Source: Micromonospora sp. DSM 45708
GTDB taxonomy: Bacteria > Actinomycetota > Actinomycetes > Mycobacteriales > Micromonosporaceae
DNA length: 64,000 bases
Assembly: GCF_039566955.1 (NCBI RefSeq)
Contig: NZ_CP154796.1
Span: 1,054,001-1,118,000, forward strand
Direction: 5' to 3'
The notes beneath the pieces are model-generated. The model worked only from the letters and a program-made list of their open reading frames with translations, ran no database searches and was not told where the DNA came from. A program made the translations under genes and the position numbers. Shown in pieces: positions 42,960 to 50,085 of the stretch (position 1 is its first letter; each line of letters begins with the position of its first letter).

Positions 42960-45695
42960 ATGCGCAGAAGTCTCGCCGGCCTGGCCGCCGTCGCACTGGC
43001 CGCCACCGTGGCGACCGTCGTCGTGCCGCTCGTCGCCACCGGCGTACCCCCGGCCGCCGCCGCGGCCGTCGAGCCGTACACCTGGAAGAACGTCCGGATC
43101 GACGGGGGCGGCTTCGTCCCCGGCATCGTCTTCAACCCGACCGAGAAGAACCTGATCTACGCGCGGACCGACATCGGCGGGGCGTACCGCTGGGAGCAGG
43201 CGACCCGGTCGTGGACGCCGCTGCTGGACTGGGTCGGCGCGGACCGGTGGGGCTGGAACGGGGTGGTCAGCCTCGCCACCGACCCGGTGCAGACCAACCG
43301 GGTGTACGCGGCGGTCGGCATGTACACCAACGACTGGGACCCGAACCACGGGGCGATCCTGCGCTCGACCGACAAGGGCGCGACCTGGCAGGCCACCGAG
43401 CTGCCGTTCAAGAACGGCGGCAACATGCCCGGCCGGGGCATGGGGGAGCGGCTGGCGGTCGACCCGAACCGCAACAGCGTGCTCTACTACGGCGCCGAGG
43501 GCGGCAACGGGCTGTGGCGCAGCACCGACTACGGGGCGACCTGGGCCAAGGTCGCCAACTTCCCGAACGTGGGCAACTACCGGGCCGACCCGAACGACAG
43601 CAGCGGCTACCAGAGCCAGAACCAGGGCCTGACCTGGGTCAGCTTCGACAAGAGCACCGGCACGGCCGGCGCCGCCACGAAGACGATCTACGTCGGCGTG
43701 GCGGACAAGCAGAACCCGGTCTACCGCAGCACCGACGCCGGCGCGACCTGGGAGCGGATTCCCGGCCAGCCCACCGGCTACCTCGCGCACAAGGGCGTGG
43801 TGGACCCGGTCGGCGGCTTCCTCTACCTCGCCACCAGCGACACCGGCGGCCCGTACGACGGCGGCAAGGGCGACGTGTGGAAGTTCAACCGGGCCACCGG
43901 CGCGTGGACGCAGATCAGCCCGGTGCCGTCGTCGAGCGGCGACGCGTACTTCGGCTACTCCGGGCTGACCATCGACCGCCAGCACCCGAACACGCTCATG
44001 GTCGCCACCCAGGTCTCCTGGTGGCCGGACGCGATCTTCTGGCGCAGCACCGACGGCGGCGCGACCTGGACCCGGATCTGGGAGTTCACCAGCTATCCGA
44101 ACCGGAGCAAGAAGTACACGATGGACGTCAGTTCGGTGCCGTGGCTGACGTTCGGCACCAACCCGGCGCCGCCGGAGGAGTCCCCGAAGCTGGGCTGGAT
44201 GAACGAGTCGCTGGAGATCGACCCGTTCGACAGTGACCGGATGATGTACGGCACCGGCGCGACGATCTACGGCACCACCGGCCTGACGAAGTGGGACACC
44301 GGCGGCACGTTCACCATCACGCCGATGGTGAAGGGGCTGGAGGAGACCGCCGTGCTCGACCTGGTCAGCCCGCCGTCGGGCGCGCCGCTGGTCAGCGCCC
44401 TCGGCGACATCGGCGGTTTCCGTCACACCGACCTCGCGGCGGTGCCGCCGATGATGTTCACCCAGCCGGGCTTCACCAGCACCACCAGCCTCGACTACGC
44501 GGAGACCAAGCCGGCGATCATGGTCCGGGCCGGTAACTTCACCGACGCGGACCGCCCCAACGACAGCCACGTGGCGTTCTCCACCGACGGCGGCGCGAAC
44601 TGGTTCCAGGGCACCGAGCCCGGCGGGATCAACAACGGCGGCACGGTGGCCGCGTCCGCCGACGGCAGCCAGTTCGTCTGGTCGCCCGGCGACGCCGGCC
44701 AGCAGGTGGTCCGCTCGGTCGGCTTCGGCAACTCGTGGACCGCCGCCACCGGCATCCCGGCCAACGCCACCGTCGAGTCCGACCGGGTCAACCCGAACAA
44801 GTTCTACGGCGTCAGCGCCGGGAAGTTCTACGTCAGCACCAACGGCGGGGCGGCGTTCACCGCCACCGCGGCGACCGGCCTGCCCACCACCGGCGTCAAG
44901 TTCAAGGCGCTGCCCGGCGTCGAGGGCGACGTCTGGCTGGCCGGCGAGGGTGGCCTCTGGCACTCCACCAACTCCGGCGCGAGTTTCACGAAGGTCACCG
45001 GCGTGTCCACGGCGGTGAACGTCGGCTTCGGCAAGGCGGCGCCCGGGAAGACGTACCCGGCGTTGTTCACCGTCGGCACGGTGGACGGCACGCACGGGGT
45101 GTACCGCTCCGACGACGCGGGCGCCACCTGGGTGCGGATCAACGACGACCAGCACCAGTACGGCAACGCGGGCGAGGCGCTCACCGGCGACCCGCGCGTC
45201 TACGGCCGGGTCTACCTGGGCACCAACGGCCGGGGCATCCTGGTCGCGGACCGCCTCGGCGGCACGCCCACGCCCACGCCGACGTCGGCGAGCCCGACCC
45301 CGACCAGCCCGACGCCGACCCCGACGAGCCCTTCGCCGACGCCGACGTCGCCCAGCCCGACGCCGACCTCTCCGTCTCCGACGCCGACCGGACGCGGCTG
45401 CGCCGCCACGTACGCGGTGACGAACTCCTGGCCGGGCGGCTTCCAGGGCGAGGTGACGGTCCGCAACTCCGGCACCACGCCGATCGCCGGCTGGACGCTG
45501 ACCTGGACCTTCCCCGACGGGCAGCGGATCGCCCAGCTCTGGAGCGGGACGTACACCCAGACCGGCTCGGCCGTCACGGTCACCGACGCCGGCTGGAACG
45601 GCAACCTCGGCGTCGGCGCGTCGACCACTGTCGGCTTCACCGGTACCGCCACCGGCGGCAACCGCACCCCGACCGTCGCCTGCACCGCGCGCTGA
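42960..45695 (+). CDS. Secreted xyloglucanase GH74 with CBM2
   Basis: A 911-residue extracellular endo-xyloglucanase. Signal peptide about 1-37 (ends PPAAAAAV). The GH74 tandem seven-bladed propellers (about 38-760) contain repeated Asp-box motifs such as RSTDKGATW, RSTDYGATW, RSTDAGATW, RSTDGGATW and RSDDAGATW. A Thr/Pro/Ser linker (about 768-812) leads to a family 2 cellulose-binding module (about 815-911) with GCAATYAVTNSWPGGFQGEV and exposed Trp. It cuts the glucan backbone of plant xyloglucan while bound to cellulose. Start ATG with GAGAGGA upstream; CebR-like box 142 bp before it. Confidence 0.95.
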   Translation: MRRSLAGLAAVALAATVATVVVPLVATGVPPAAAAAVEPYTWKNVRIDGGGFVPGIVFNPTEKNLIYARTDIGGAYRWEQATRSWTPLLDWVGADRWGWNGVVSLATDPVQTNRVYAAVGMYTNDWDPNHGAILRSTDKGATWQATELPFKNGGNMPGRGMGERLAVDPNRNSVLYYGAEGGNGLWRSTDYGATWAKVANFPNVGNYRADPNDSSGYQSQNQGLTWVSFDKSTGTAGAATKTIYVGVADKQNPVYRSTDAGATWERIPGQPTGYLAHKGVVDPVGGFLYLATSDTGGPYDGGKGDVWKFNRATGAWTQISPVPSSSGDAYFGYSGLTIDRQHPNTLMVATQVSWWPDAIFWRSTDGGATWTRIWEFTSYPNRSKKYTMDVSSVPWLTFGTNPAPPEESPKLGWMNESLEIDPFDSDRMMYGTGATIYGTTGLTKWDTGGTFTITPMVKGLEETAVLDLVSPPSGAPLVSALGDIGGFRHTDLAAVPPMMFTQPGFTSTTSLDYAETKPAIMVRAGNFTDADRPNDSHVAFSTDGGANWFQGTEPGGINNGGTVAASADGSQFVWSPGDAGQQVVRSVGFGNSWTAATGIPANATVESDRVNPNKFYGVSAGKFYVSTNGGAAFTATAATGLPTTGVKFKALPGVEGDVWLAGEGGLWHSTNSGASFTKVTGVSTAVNVGFGKAAPGKTYPALFTVGTVDGTHGVYRSDDAGATWVRINDDQHQYGNAGEALTGDPRVYGRVYLGTNGRGILVADRLGGTPTPTPTSASPTPTSPTPTPTSPSPTPTSPSPTPTSPSPTPTGRGCAATYAVTNSWPGGFQGEVTVRNSGTTPIAGWTLTWTFPDGQRIAQLWSGTYTQTGSAVTVTDAGWNGNLGVGASTTVGFTGTATGGNRTPTVACTAR

Positions 45696-45725
45696 CCGGT
45701 TCCGCGGGCGGCACTACCAGACGAC

Positions 45726-45774
45726 CATGAGGTTGACCGGACTGGAAAGCGCTCTTTCGCCCGTCAACCTCATG
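45726..45774. promoter_or_regulatory. LacI-type operator nested in a 12-bp inverted repeat
   Basis: CATGAGGTTGAC (45726-45737) and GTCAACCTCATG (45763-45774) are exact reverse complements. Between them is TGGAAAGCGCTCTTTCG, close to the LacI/CcpA family box TGxAAxCGxTxxCA. It lies 31 bp after the xyloglucanase stop. It may be a terminator-like hairpin, an operator, or both. Confidence 0.6.
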
Positions 45775-45795
45775 AGCACCGAAGCCCGCTGACGC

Positions 45796-45831
45796 AACGG
45801 TGGCCGTCCCCTCGTCGGGGCGGCCACCGTT
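45796..45831. terminator. Hairpin terminator after the xyloglucanase
   Basis: AACGGTGGCCG (45796-45806) pairs with CGGCCACCGTT (45821-45831), extended by CCCC/GGGG in the inner part. It separates the xyloglucanase from the convergent small membrane protein gene. Confidence 0.75.
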
Positions 45832-45851
45832 CGTCGTGTGCGGGGGTGCGG

Positions 45852-46256
45852 TCAGCCGTCCAGGCCGGCGGGGGAGTTCGGCCGGTCGACGTCGACGAAT
45901 TCGATCTCGTCGCCGCCGCGCTCCCGGCTGCCGGCGGCGCGGGCGGCGGTGCCGGCGGCCCAACCGATGGCCGCGCCCGCCAGGGCCGCCGCGATCAGCA
46001 GCGTCCACGGCAGCGCGGGCCGCCGGCCGGCGAGCGCGTCGAAGGCGAGGCCGGCCCGGCGGCGTGCCTCGTCGGCGGCGGAGCCGACCAGGTCGGTGGC
46101 GTCGTCGGCCAGGCCGGAGGAGTTGCGGCGGGCGACGCGGGTGGCGTCCCGCACGCTGTCACCGGCGGATCCGACCGCGGAGAGCAGGTGCTGCCACGCC
46201 TGGTCCGCGACCCGCTCGGGCTTGCTGCGGCGGTCCAACAGACTGGATCCGAACAT
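45852..46256 (-). CDS. Small membrane protein (YtxH/ElaB-like architecture)
   Basis: A 134-residue protein with GAGGAGG upstream of ATG 46256. The N-terminal 80 residues are amphipathic helices rich in Ala, Arg and Asp (VADQAWQHLLSAVGSAGDSV, then ADDATDLVGSAADEARRRAG). One transmembrane helix follows (about 84-107, PWTLLIAAALAGAAIGWAAG), then an acidic tail. This architecture is that of YtxH or ribosome-associated ElaB-like tail-anchored stress proteins; identity not proven. Confidence 0.75.
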   Translation of the reverse strand: MFGSSLLDRRSKPERVADQAWQHLLSAVGSAGDSVRDATRVARRNSSGLADDATDLVGSAADEARRRAGLAFDALAGRRPALPWTLLIAAALAGAAIGWAAGTAARAAGSRERGGDEIEFVDVDRPNSPAGLDG

Positions 46257-46728
46257 CGTTCTACCTCCTCGGGTGCCGAAGCCCGGCGGCCAGGTCGGAC
46301 TCCGGTGGTCATCCGGCGCGTCACGGTTCACTCCCCGTGGGCAGTGCCCGGCCCGCTCCCGCGCCAAACCCCCTCCCGCTCCGCCCGCCGCGCGAATGAC
46401 GACGGGCGCCGTCGGTGCGGCGGGCGCGGGGAAAGGGACGGGGTGGGCCGAATCACCTGTACGCGCCGGGGGCCGGGTGCCCCTGCGGGGTGCGCGGGCC
46501 CGCTACCCTGGGTCGGCGGATCGGCCGACCCGGTCCGGTCGTTCGGCCGGTCGCTGGTCCGCGTCGAGGGGAAATCGGAACCCGGAGGTTCGGATTGGGC
46601 TCGCCCAGGTGTGCCCAGTCCGCGAATTGCTCATCCCGGGGGGTGGCGACCGGGGCCGTTGGAGGAATACTCTCGGTCGCGGCCCGCGTACTGATGAGGC
46701 GCCCGTTGGGGCGAGTGGAGGTGCTCGC
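46257..46728. other. Gap before the STAS gene
   Basis: About 470 bases with no convincing gene. It carries the divergent upstream regions of the small membrane protein and the STAS protein. Possible -10-like stretches are TACCCT (46504-46509) and AATACTCTC (about 46666), but no complete promoter can be named. No long hairpin or repeat was recognised. Confidence 0.4.
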
Positions 46729-47088
46729 GTGAGCCTGTCGATCGTGAAGTCGGTGCGTCCGGGTGGTGTCGTCCAGATCGCGCCCCGTGGGGAGATCGAC
46801 GTCGACACCGCGTACGAGGTGCGGGAAGCGATCGCCGAGGTGCTCGCGAAGGCCCGTCCCGCCCGCATCGAGCTCAACATGCGGCTCGTCACGTTCATCG
46901 ACTCGGTCGGCATCAGCGCCATGGTCGCCGGCTTCCAGACCTGCGAGGTCAGCGGCGTCAAGCTCGTGGTCACCGAGCCGAGCCGGTTCGTGCACCGGCA
47001 GCTCTGGGTGACCGGCCTGCTCGGTCTCTTCGGCGCGCCGGAGCCCTGGTTCGCCGACGACGCGCCCGAGGTGCTCCCCGGCGCCTGA
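46729..47088 (+). CDS. STAS-domain anti-sigma factor antagonist
   Basis: A 119-residue STAS protein of the SpoIIAA/BldG/RsbV class. Core: VVQIAPRGEIDVDTAYEVRE (about 14-33) and RLVTFIDSVGISAMVAGFQT (about 52-71); the phosphorylatable Ser lies in FIDSVGI, near 58-59. GGAGG at 46717-46721 sets GTG 46729. It would bind an anti-sigma kinase when unphosphorylated and free a stress or development sigma factor. No kinase or sigma partner is adjacent, as with many orphan copies in actinomycetes. Confidence 0.9.
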   Translation: MSLSIVKSVRPGGVVQIAPRGEIDVDTAYEVREAIAEVLAKARPARIELNMRLVTFIDSVGISAMVAGFQTCEVSGVKLVVTEPSRFVHRQLWVTGLLGLFGAPEPWFADDAPEVLPGA

Positions 47089-47209
47089 GCGTCACCCGGC
47101 GTCACCGAACCCTGCTCCCGGCCACCGCCGACCGGGGACCTTCGACCCGTTGCCAGGTCGGCCCCGGTACGGGACGATCGTCCGGACCCACGACGGCGAG
47201 GGGGACGGG

Positions 47210-47662
47210 TTGCAGAGCAGCGACAGCTTCAGCTACACCGTGCAGGCCCGGTGCAGCCGGGCGGACGCGGTGGCCCTGCTCGGCGACCTGAGCCGGCAGG
47301 GCGAGCTGCATCCGTTGATCGTGCGGGTCCGGCAGTTGCCGCCCCGGTCGGGCGCGCTGGCCAGCTTCGCGATCACCGACCGTCTGGAGCTCGGTCCGCT
47401 GCACTTCCCGGTCACCTACCAGGCGGACGTGTTGATCGCCACCGAGGACGAGGTGGTCACCGTCGCCCGGCAGCAGCCGGCGACCACGGTCCGCAACCAC
47501 ACCCGGCTGCGTGACGAGCCCGACGGCGTGGTGCGGATCGACGTGGAGATCACCCTCACCGCGCCGGCGCCGCTGTTCGGTTACGCGTTCCGCCAGGCAC
47601 GGGCCGCCCACCTGGGCCTCGCCGCGCGCCTCGGCGCGACCCTGGAGGCTCGGCCGGCCTGA
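47210..47662 (+). CDS. SRPBCC family protein
   Basis: About 150 residues, TTG start at 47210 after GAGGGGGACGG; an ATG-like longer form from 47150 is possible but lies outside the fold. It has FSYTVQARCSRADAVALLGD, LSRQGELHPLIVRVRQLP, ITDRLELGPLHFPVTYQADV and a long C-terminal helix (FRQARAAHLGLAARLGATLE), the helix-grip SRPBCC fold of polyketide cyclases and lipid-binding proteins. Ligand unknown. Converges with the cell-wall protein gene across a strong hairpin. Confidence 0.8.
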   Translation: MQSSDSFSYTVQARCSRADAVALLGDLSRQGELHPLIVRVRQLPPRSGALASFAITDRLELGPLHFPVTYQADVLIATEDEVVTVARQQPATTVRNHTRLRDEPDGVVRIDVEITLTAPAPLFGYAFRQARAAHLGLAARLGATLEARPA

Positions 47663-47694
47663 CCGGGCGGTGTCCCCTCCGGCTCGCGTGGCGT

Positions 47695-47724
47695 GGCGGC
47701 ACCCGGCGTGGGCCGGGTGCCGCC
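47695..47724. terminator. Strong bidirectional terminator
   Basis: Perfect 13-bp arms GGCGGCACCCGGC (47695-47707) and GCCGGGTGCCGCC (47712-47724) with a GTGG loop, in the 68-bp gap between convergent genes. Confidence 0.85.
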
Positions 47725-47730
47725 GTGCCG

Positions 47731-48816
47731 TCAGTACACCGACAGGTGCACGTGGTTGGTGTGGTCGCTGGACGGGTCGCCGTTGCCCCCGCTGTACGAC
47801 TTCCAACCGCTGCTGGGCAGCCAGATCTGCTTGAACCAGATCACGTAGAGCACGGCGAGCGGGTCGGCGTTGCGCACGAAGTACGCGGCCAGGTTGTTGC
47901 CGTACGTCCGGTCGCCGCCGCTGGCCACGCCGCCGAAGCCGCTCTTCTGGGCCGCGAAGTCGCAGGCCCGGCCCTTCGGGTGCTCGCCGGAGCCGCTGGG
48001 CCGGTGGCAGGAGACGTACCGGGTGAAACCGGCGGCCTTGGCCTGTTGCAGCGCGTGCAGCGTACGCGGGGTGATGCAGCCGCTGGCCGGCGTCGGGTCG
48101 TCGACGCTGCACGACTCCGCCGGCCAGGAGCCGTCGGAGTTGCGCTTGGCCGGCTTCGCGTTCGCCGTGGAGGTGCCCCGGATGCCGCTGCCGCTGCTGC
48201 CGCCGCCGCTGCTGGCGGACGGCCGGTTGTTGGCCTCCTCCAGCGCCTGCTCGGCCTGCTCCTTGCGCTTGGCCATCACCGCGACCTGTTTGCGCTGCTC
48301 GCGGACCTCGCCGTCGAGCGCGGTACGGGTGCGGATCGCCTCGTCGCGAGTGGCGATCAGCTCGCGCAGCGTCCGGTCCTCGTGCGCGGCGACCGTCTCC
48401 AGGGCGGCGGCCCGGTCCATGAAGCCTTCCGGGCTGGTGCTGCCGAGCAGCGCCGCGGCGGTGCCCATCCGGCCGGTGCGGTACGCCACCTCGGCGATCT
48501 CACCGACCTTGGCGTCGCGTTCGGTCAGCTCCGCGTCGATCGTCACGAGTCGTTCGTTGAGCTGCTTCTGCCGGGTCACCGACCGGCTCAGTGCGGCCTT
48601 GGCCTCCAGCCAGCCCTTGCTGGCGGCGTCGAGTTTGGCGCGCAGCGCCGGCGTGCCGCCCTCGTCGTCGTCGCCGGGCGCGGCGGCGAGCGGGCTGGTC
48701 GGGGGCGCCGCCGAGGCGGGGGAGACCGGCACCGTCGCGAGGCCGAGGCTCAGCATCGCGACGAGCAGGGCCGCCATCCGGGCGGCCGTTCGTCGTTCAG
48801 GTGCCACTGGGGGCAT
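47731..48816 (-). CDS. Secreted coiled-coil protein with M15-like C-terminal domain
   Basis: A 361-residue exported protein. Signal peptide about 1-36 (ends PASAAPP). Long coiled coil (about 55-195, e.g. QLNERLVTIDAELTERDAKV and EVREQRKQVAVMAKRKEQAE) as in RipA/NlpC and CwlO-type wall hydrolases. The C-terminal domain (about 225-361) has CSVDDPTPASGC, GEHPKGRACDFA, and ends SSDHTNHVHLSVY; its His/Asp residues fit an M15 or ARB_07466-like peptidase fold. It likely acts on peptidoglycan. A c-di-AMP riboswitch precedes it, which supports a wall-related role. Confidence 0.87.
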   Translation of the reverse strand: MPPVAPERRTAARMAALLVAMLSLGLATVPVSPASAAPPTSPLAAAPGDDDEGGTPALRAKLDAASKGWLEAKAALSRSVTRQKQLNERLVTIDAELTERDAKVGEIAEVAYRTGRMGTAAALLGSTSPEGFMDRAAALETVAAHEDRTLRELIATRDEAIRTRTALDGEVREQRKQVAVMAKRKEQAEQALEEANNRPSASSGGGSSGSGIRGTSTANAKPAKRNSDGSWPAESCSVDDPTPASGCITPRTLHALQQAKAAGFTRYVSCHRPSGSGEHPKGRACDFAAQKSGFGGVASGGDRTYGNNLAAYFVRNADPLAVLYVIWFKQIWLPSSGWKSYSGGNGDPSSDHTNHVHLSVY

Positions 48817-48825
48817 TCACGTGTC

Positions 48826-48955
48826 CTTCCGTCAACCGCCGACCGGGTTAGCTGACGGGTTCGGGACGGAAGATCCCTACCGCTGACGCGGATGCACCCC
48901 ACGTACGTGGTTCCCCGGCTCGCCCCGCGGGCGATTAGGCGACGGCCGCTCCGTC
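48826..48955 (-). promoter_or_regulatory. Cyclic di-AMP riboswitch (ydaO/yuaA type)
   Basis: On the minus strand the conserved ydaO elements appear in order: TCGCCTAATCGCCC, GCCGGGGAACCA, GGGGTGCATCC, AGGGATCTTCCGTCCCGAAC and CCGTCAGCTAACC, ending just before the ribosome site of the secreted coiled-coil protein. This class binds c-di-AMP and in actinomycetes sits upstream of rpf and wall hydrolase genes. Boundaries are approximate. Confidence 0.92.
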
Positions 48956-49093
48956 GGCGCCGGATGACGCCTGCGGGTCGGCCGCGACCGAGCCTACCGG
49001 CGTTGCCCGGAGCCGGCTCCGCCACCCGGAACCGAATACCGGGCAAAACCGGCATAAGTCAACAATAGCCACTCGAATTTAAGTCTGTCCTAA

Positions 49094-50008
49094 CTACCAG
49101 CCGGTTGGGCCACAGGCACCGGCGGACGCTCCGGGTTCGATCTGCAACGTGGCGTGATCGATCGAGAAGTCCTCGTGCAGCGCGGCCCGGGCGGCGGCCA
49201 GCACGGTGGCGACCTCCGCGCCCGGATCGGTGGTCAGGTGCGCCGAGGCCACGTCCATCCCGGAGGTGAGCGTCCAGACGTGCAGGTCGTGCACCTCCGC
49301 CACGCCGGGCACGGCGGTCAGCCGGTCGTGCACGGCGGTCACCTGAAGGTGTTCCGGCGCGGCCTGCACCAGGATGCGCACCGCGGCCCGGCCGAGCCGC
49401 CAGGTGCGCGGCAGGATGAACAGGCCGATCGCCACCGCGACCAGCGGGTCGGCCCACCACCAGTCGGTGACCGCGATGACCAGCGCGGCGCCGATCACCC
49501 CGAGCGAGCCGAGCAGGTCGCCGAGCACCTCCAGGTACGCGCCGCGCAGGTTGATGCTCTCCTGGGCGCCGGAGCGCAGCAGCGCGAACGCGGCGATGTT
49601 GGCGAGCAGGCCGAGCACGGCCACCACCAGCATCGGTCCGGCGAGCACCTCCGGCGGCTCACCGAACCGGCGTACCGCCTCGATCAGGACGTAGACCGCG
49701 ACGGCGCCGAGCAGCACCGCGTTGGCCAGTGCGGCGAGCACCTCCAGCCGGTAGAGCCCGAACGTGCGTTGCGGGTCGGTCCGGGCGCGTCGGGTGGCGG
49801 TGATCGCCGCGAGCGCCATGCCGATGCCGAGCACGTCGGTGAACATGTGGCCGGCGTCGGAGAGCAGCGCGAGCGAGCCGGTCGTGACAGCGGCCACCGC
49901 CTCGACCACCATCAGCACGGCGAGCAGCGCGAACGCCGCCCAGAGCCGACCGGAGTGCCGGTGCGCCGCGTTGGCCACCGCAGCGCTGTGGTCATGACCT
50001 GCGCCCAC
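49094..50008 (-). CDS. Cation diffusion facilitator (CzcD/ZitB-like)
   Basis: A 304-residue divalent cation exporter (zinc, cobalt or cadmium against protons). Six helices (about 22-205); the transport-site motifs are SLALLSDAGHMFTDVLGIGM (helix II, HxxxD) and GAYLEVLGDLLGSLGVI (helix V). The N-terminus is His-rich (GAGHDHSAAVANAAHRHSG). The cytosolic C-terminal ferredoxin-like domain includes VAEVHDLHVWTLTSG (about 240-254). GTG start. A promoter with an overlapping inverted repeat lies just upstream, so metal control is likely. Confidence 0.93.
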   Translation of the reverse strand: MGAGHDHSAAVANAAHRHSGRLWAAFALLAVLMVVEAVAAVTTGSLALLSDAGHMFTDVLGIGMALAAITATRRARTDPQRTFGLYRLEVLAALANAVLLGAVAVYVLIEAVRRFGEPPEVLAGPMLVVAVLGLLANIAAFALLRSGAQESINLRGAYLEVLGDLLGSLGVIGAALVIAVTDWWWADPLVAVAIGLFILPRTWRLGRAAVRILVQAAPEHLQVTAVHDRLTAVPGVAEVHDLHVWTLTSGMDVASAHLTTDPGAEVATVLAAARAALHEDFSIDHATLQIEPGASAGACGPTGW

Positions 50009-50044
50009 GCACCCACCCTCCCGTCCCGTTCCCCGGACGGGCCC

Positions 50045-50073
50045 AATCTATGCTCACATCGCTATGTGTGCAA
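50045..50073 (-). promoter_or_regulatory. Promoter/operator of the cation exporter
   Basis: On the minus strand -35 TTGCAC (50073-50068) and -10 TAGATT (50050-50045) are 17 bases apart. The spacer holds GC-T-CACAT-CGCT-ATGTG-T-GC (50052-50071 on the plus strand), an inverted repeat that would block the promoter when bound. ArsR/SmtB-type metal sensors bind repeats of this kind; no such regulator gene is nearby. Confidence 0.6.
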
Positions 50074-50085
50074 GTGACTGGGACG

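Noticed and set aside
45270..45390. Short direct repeats rich in CCGACGCCGAC, considered as a CRISPR or tandem repeat
   Set aside because: They encode the Thr/Pro/Ser linker of the xyloglucanase; there are no unique spacers.
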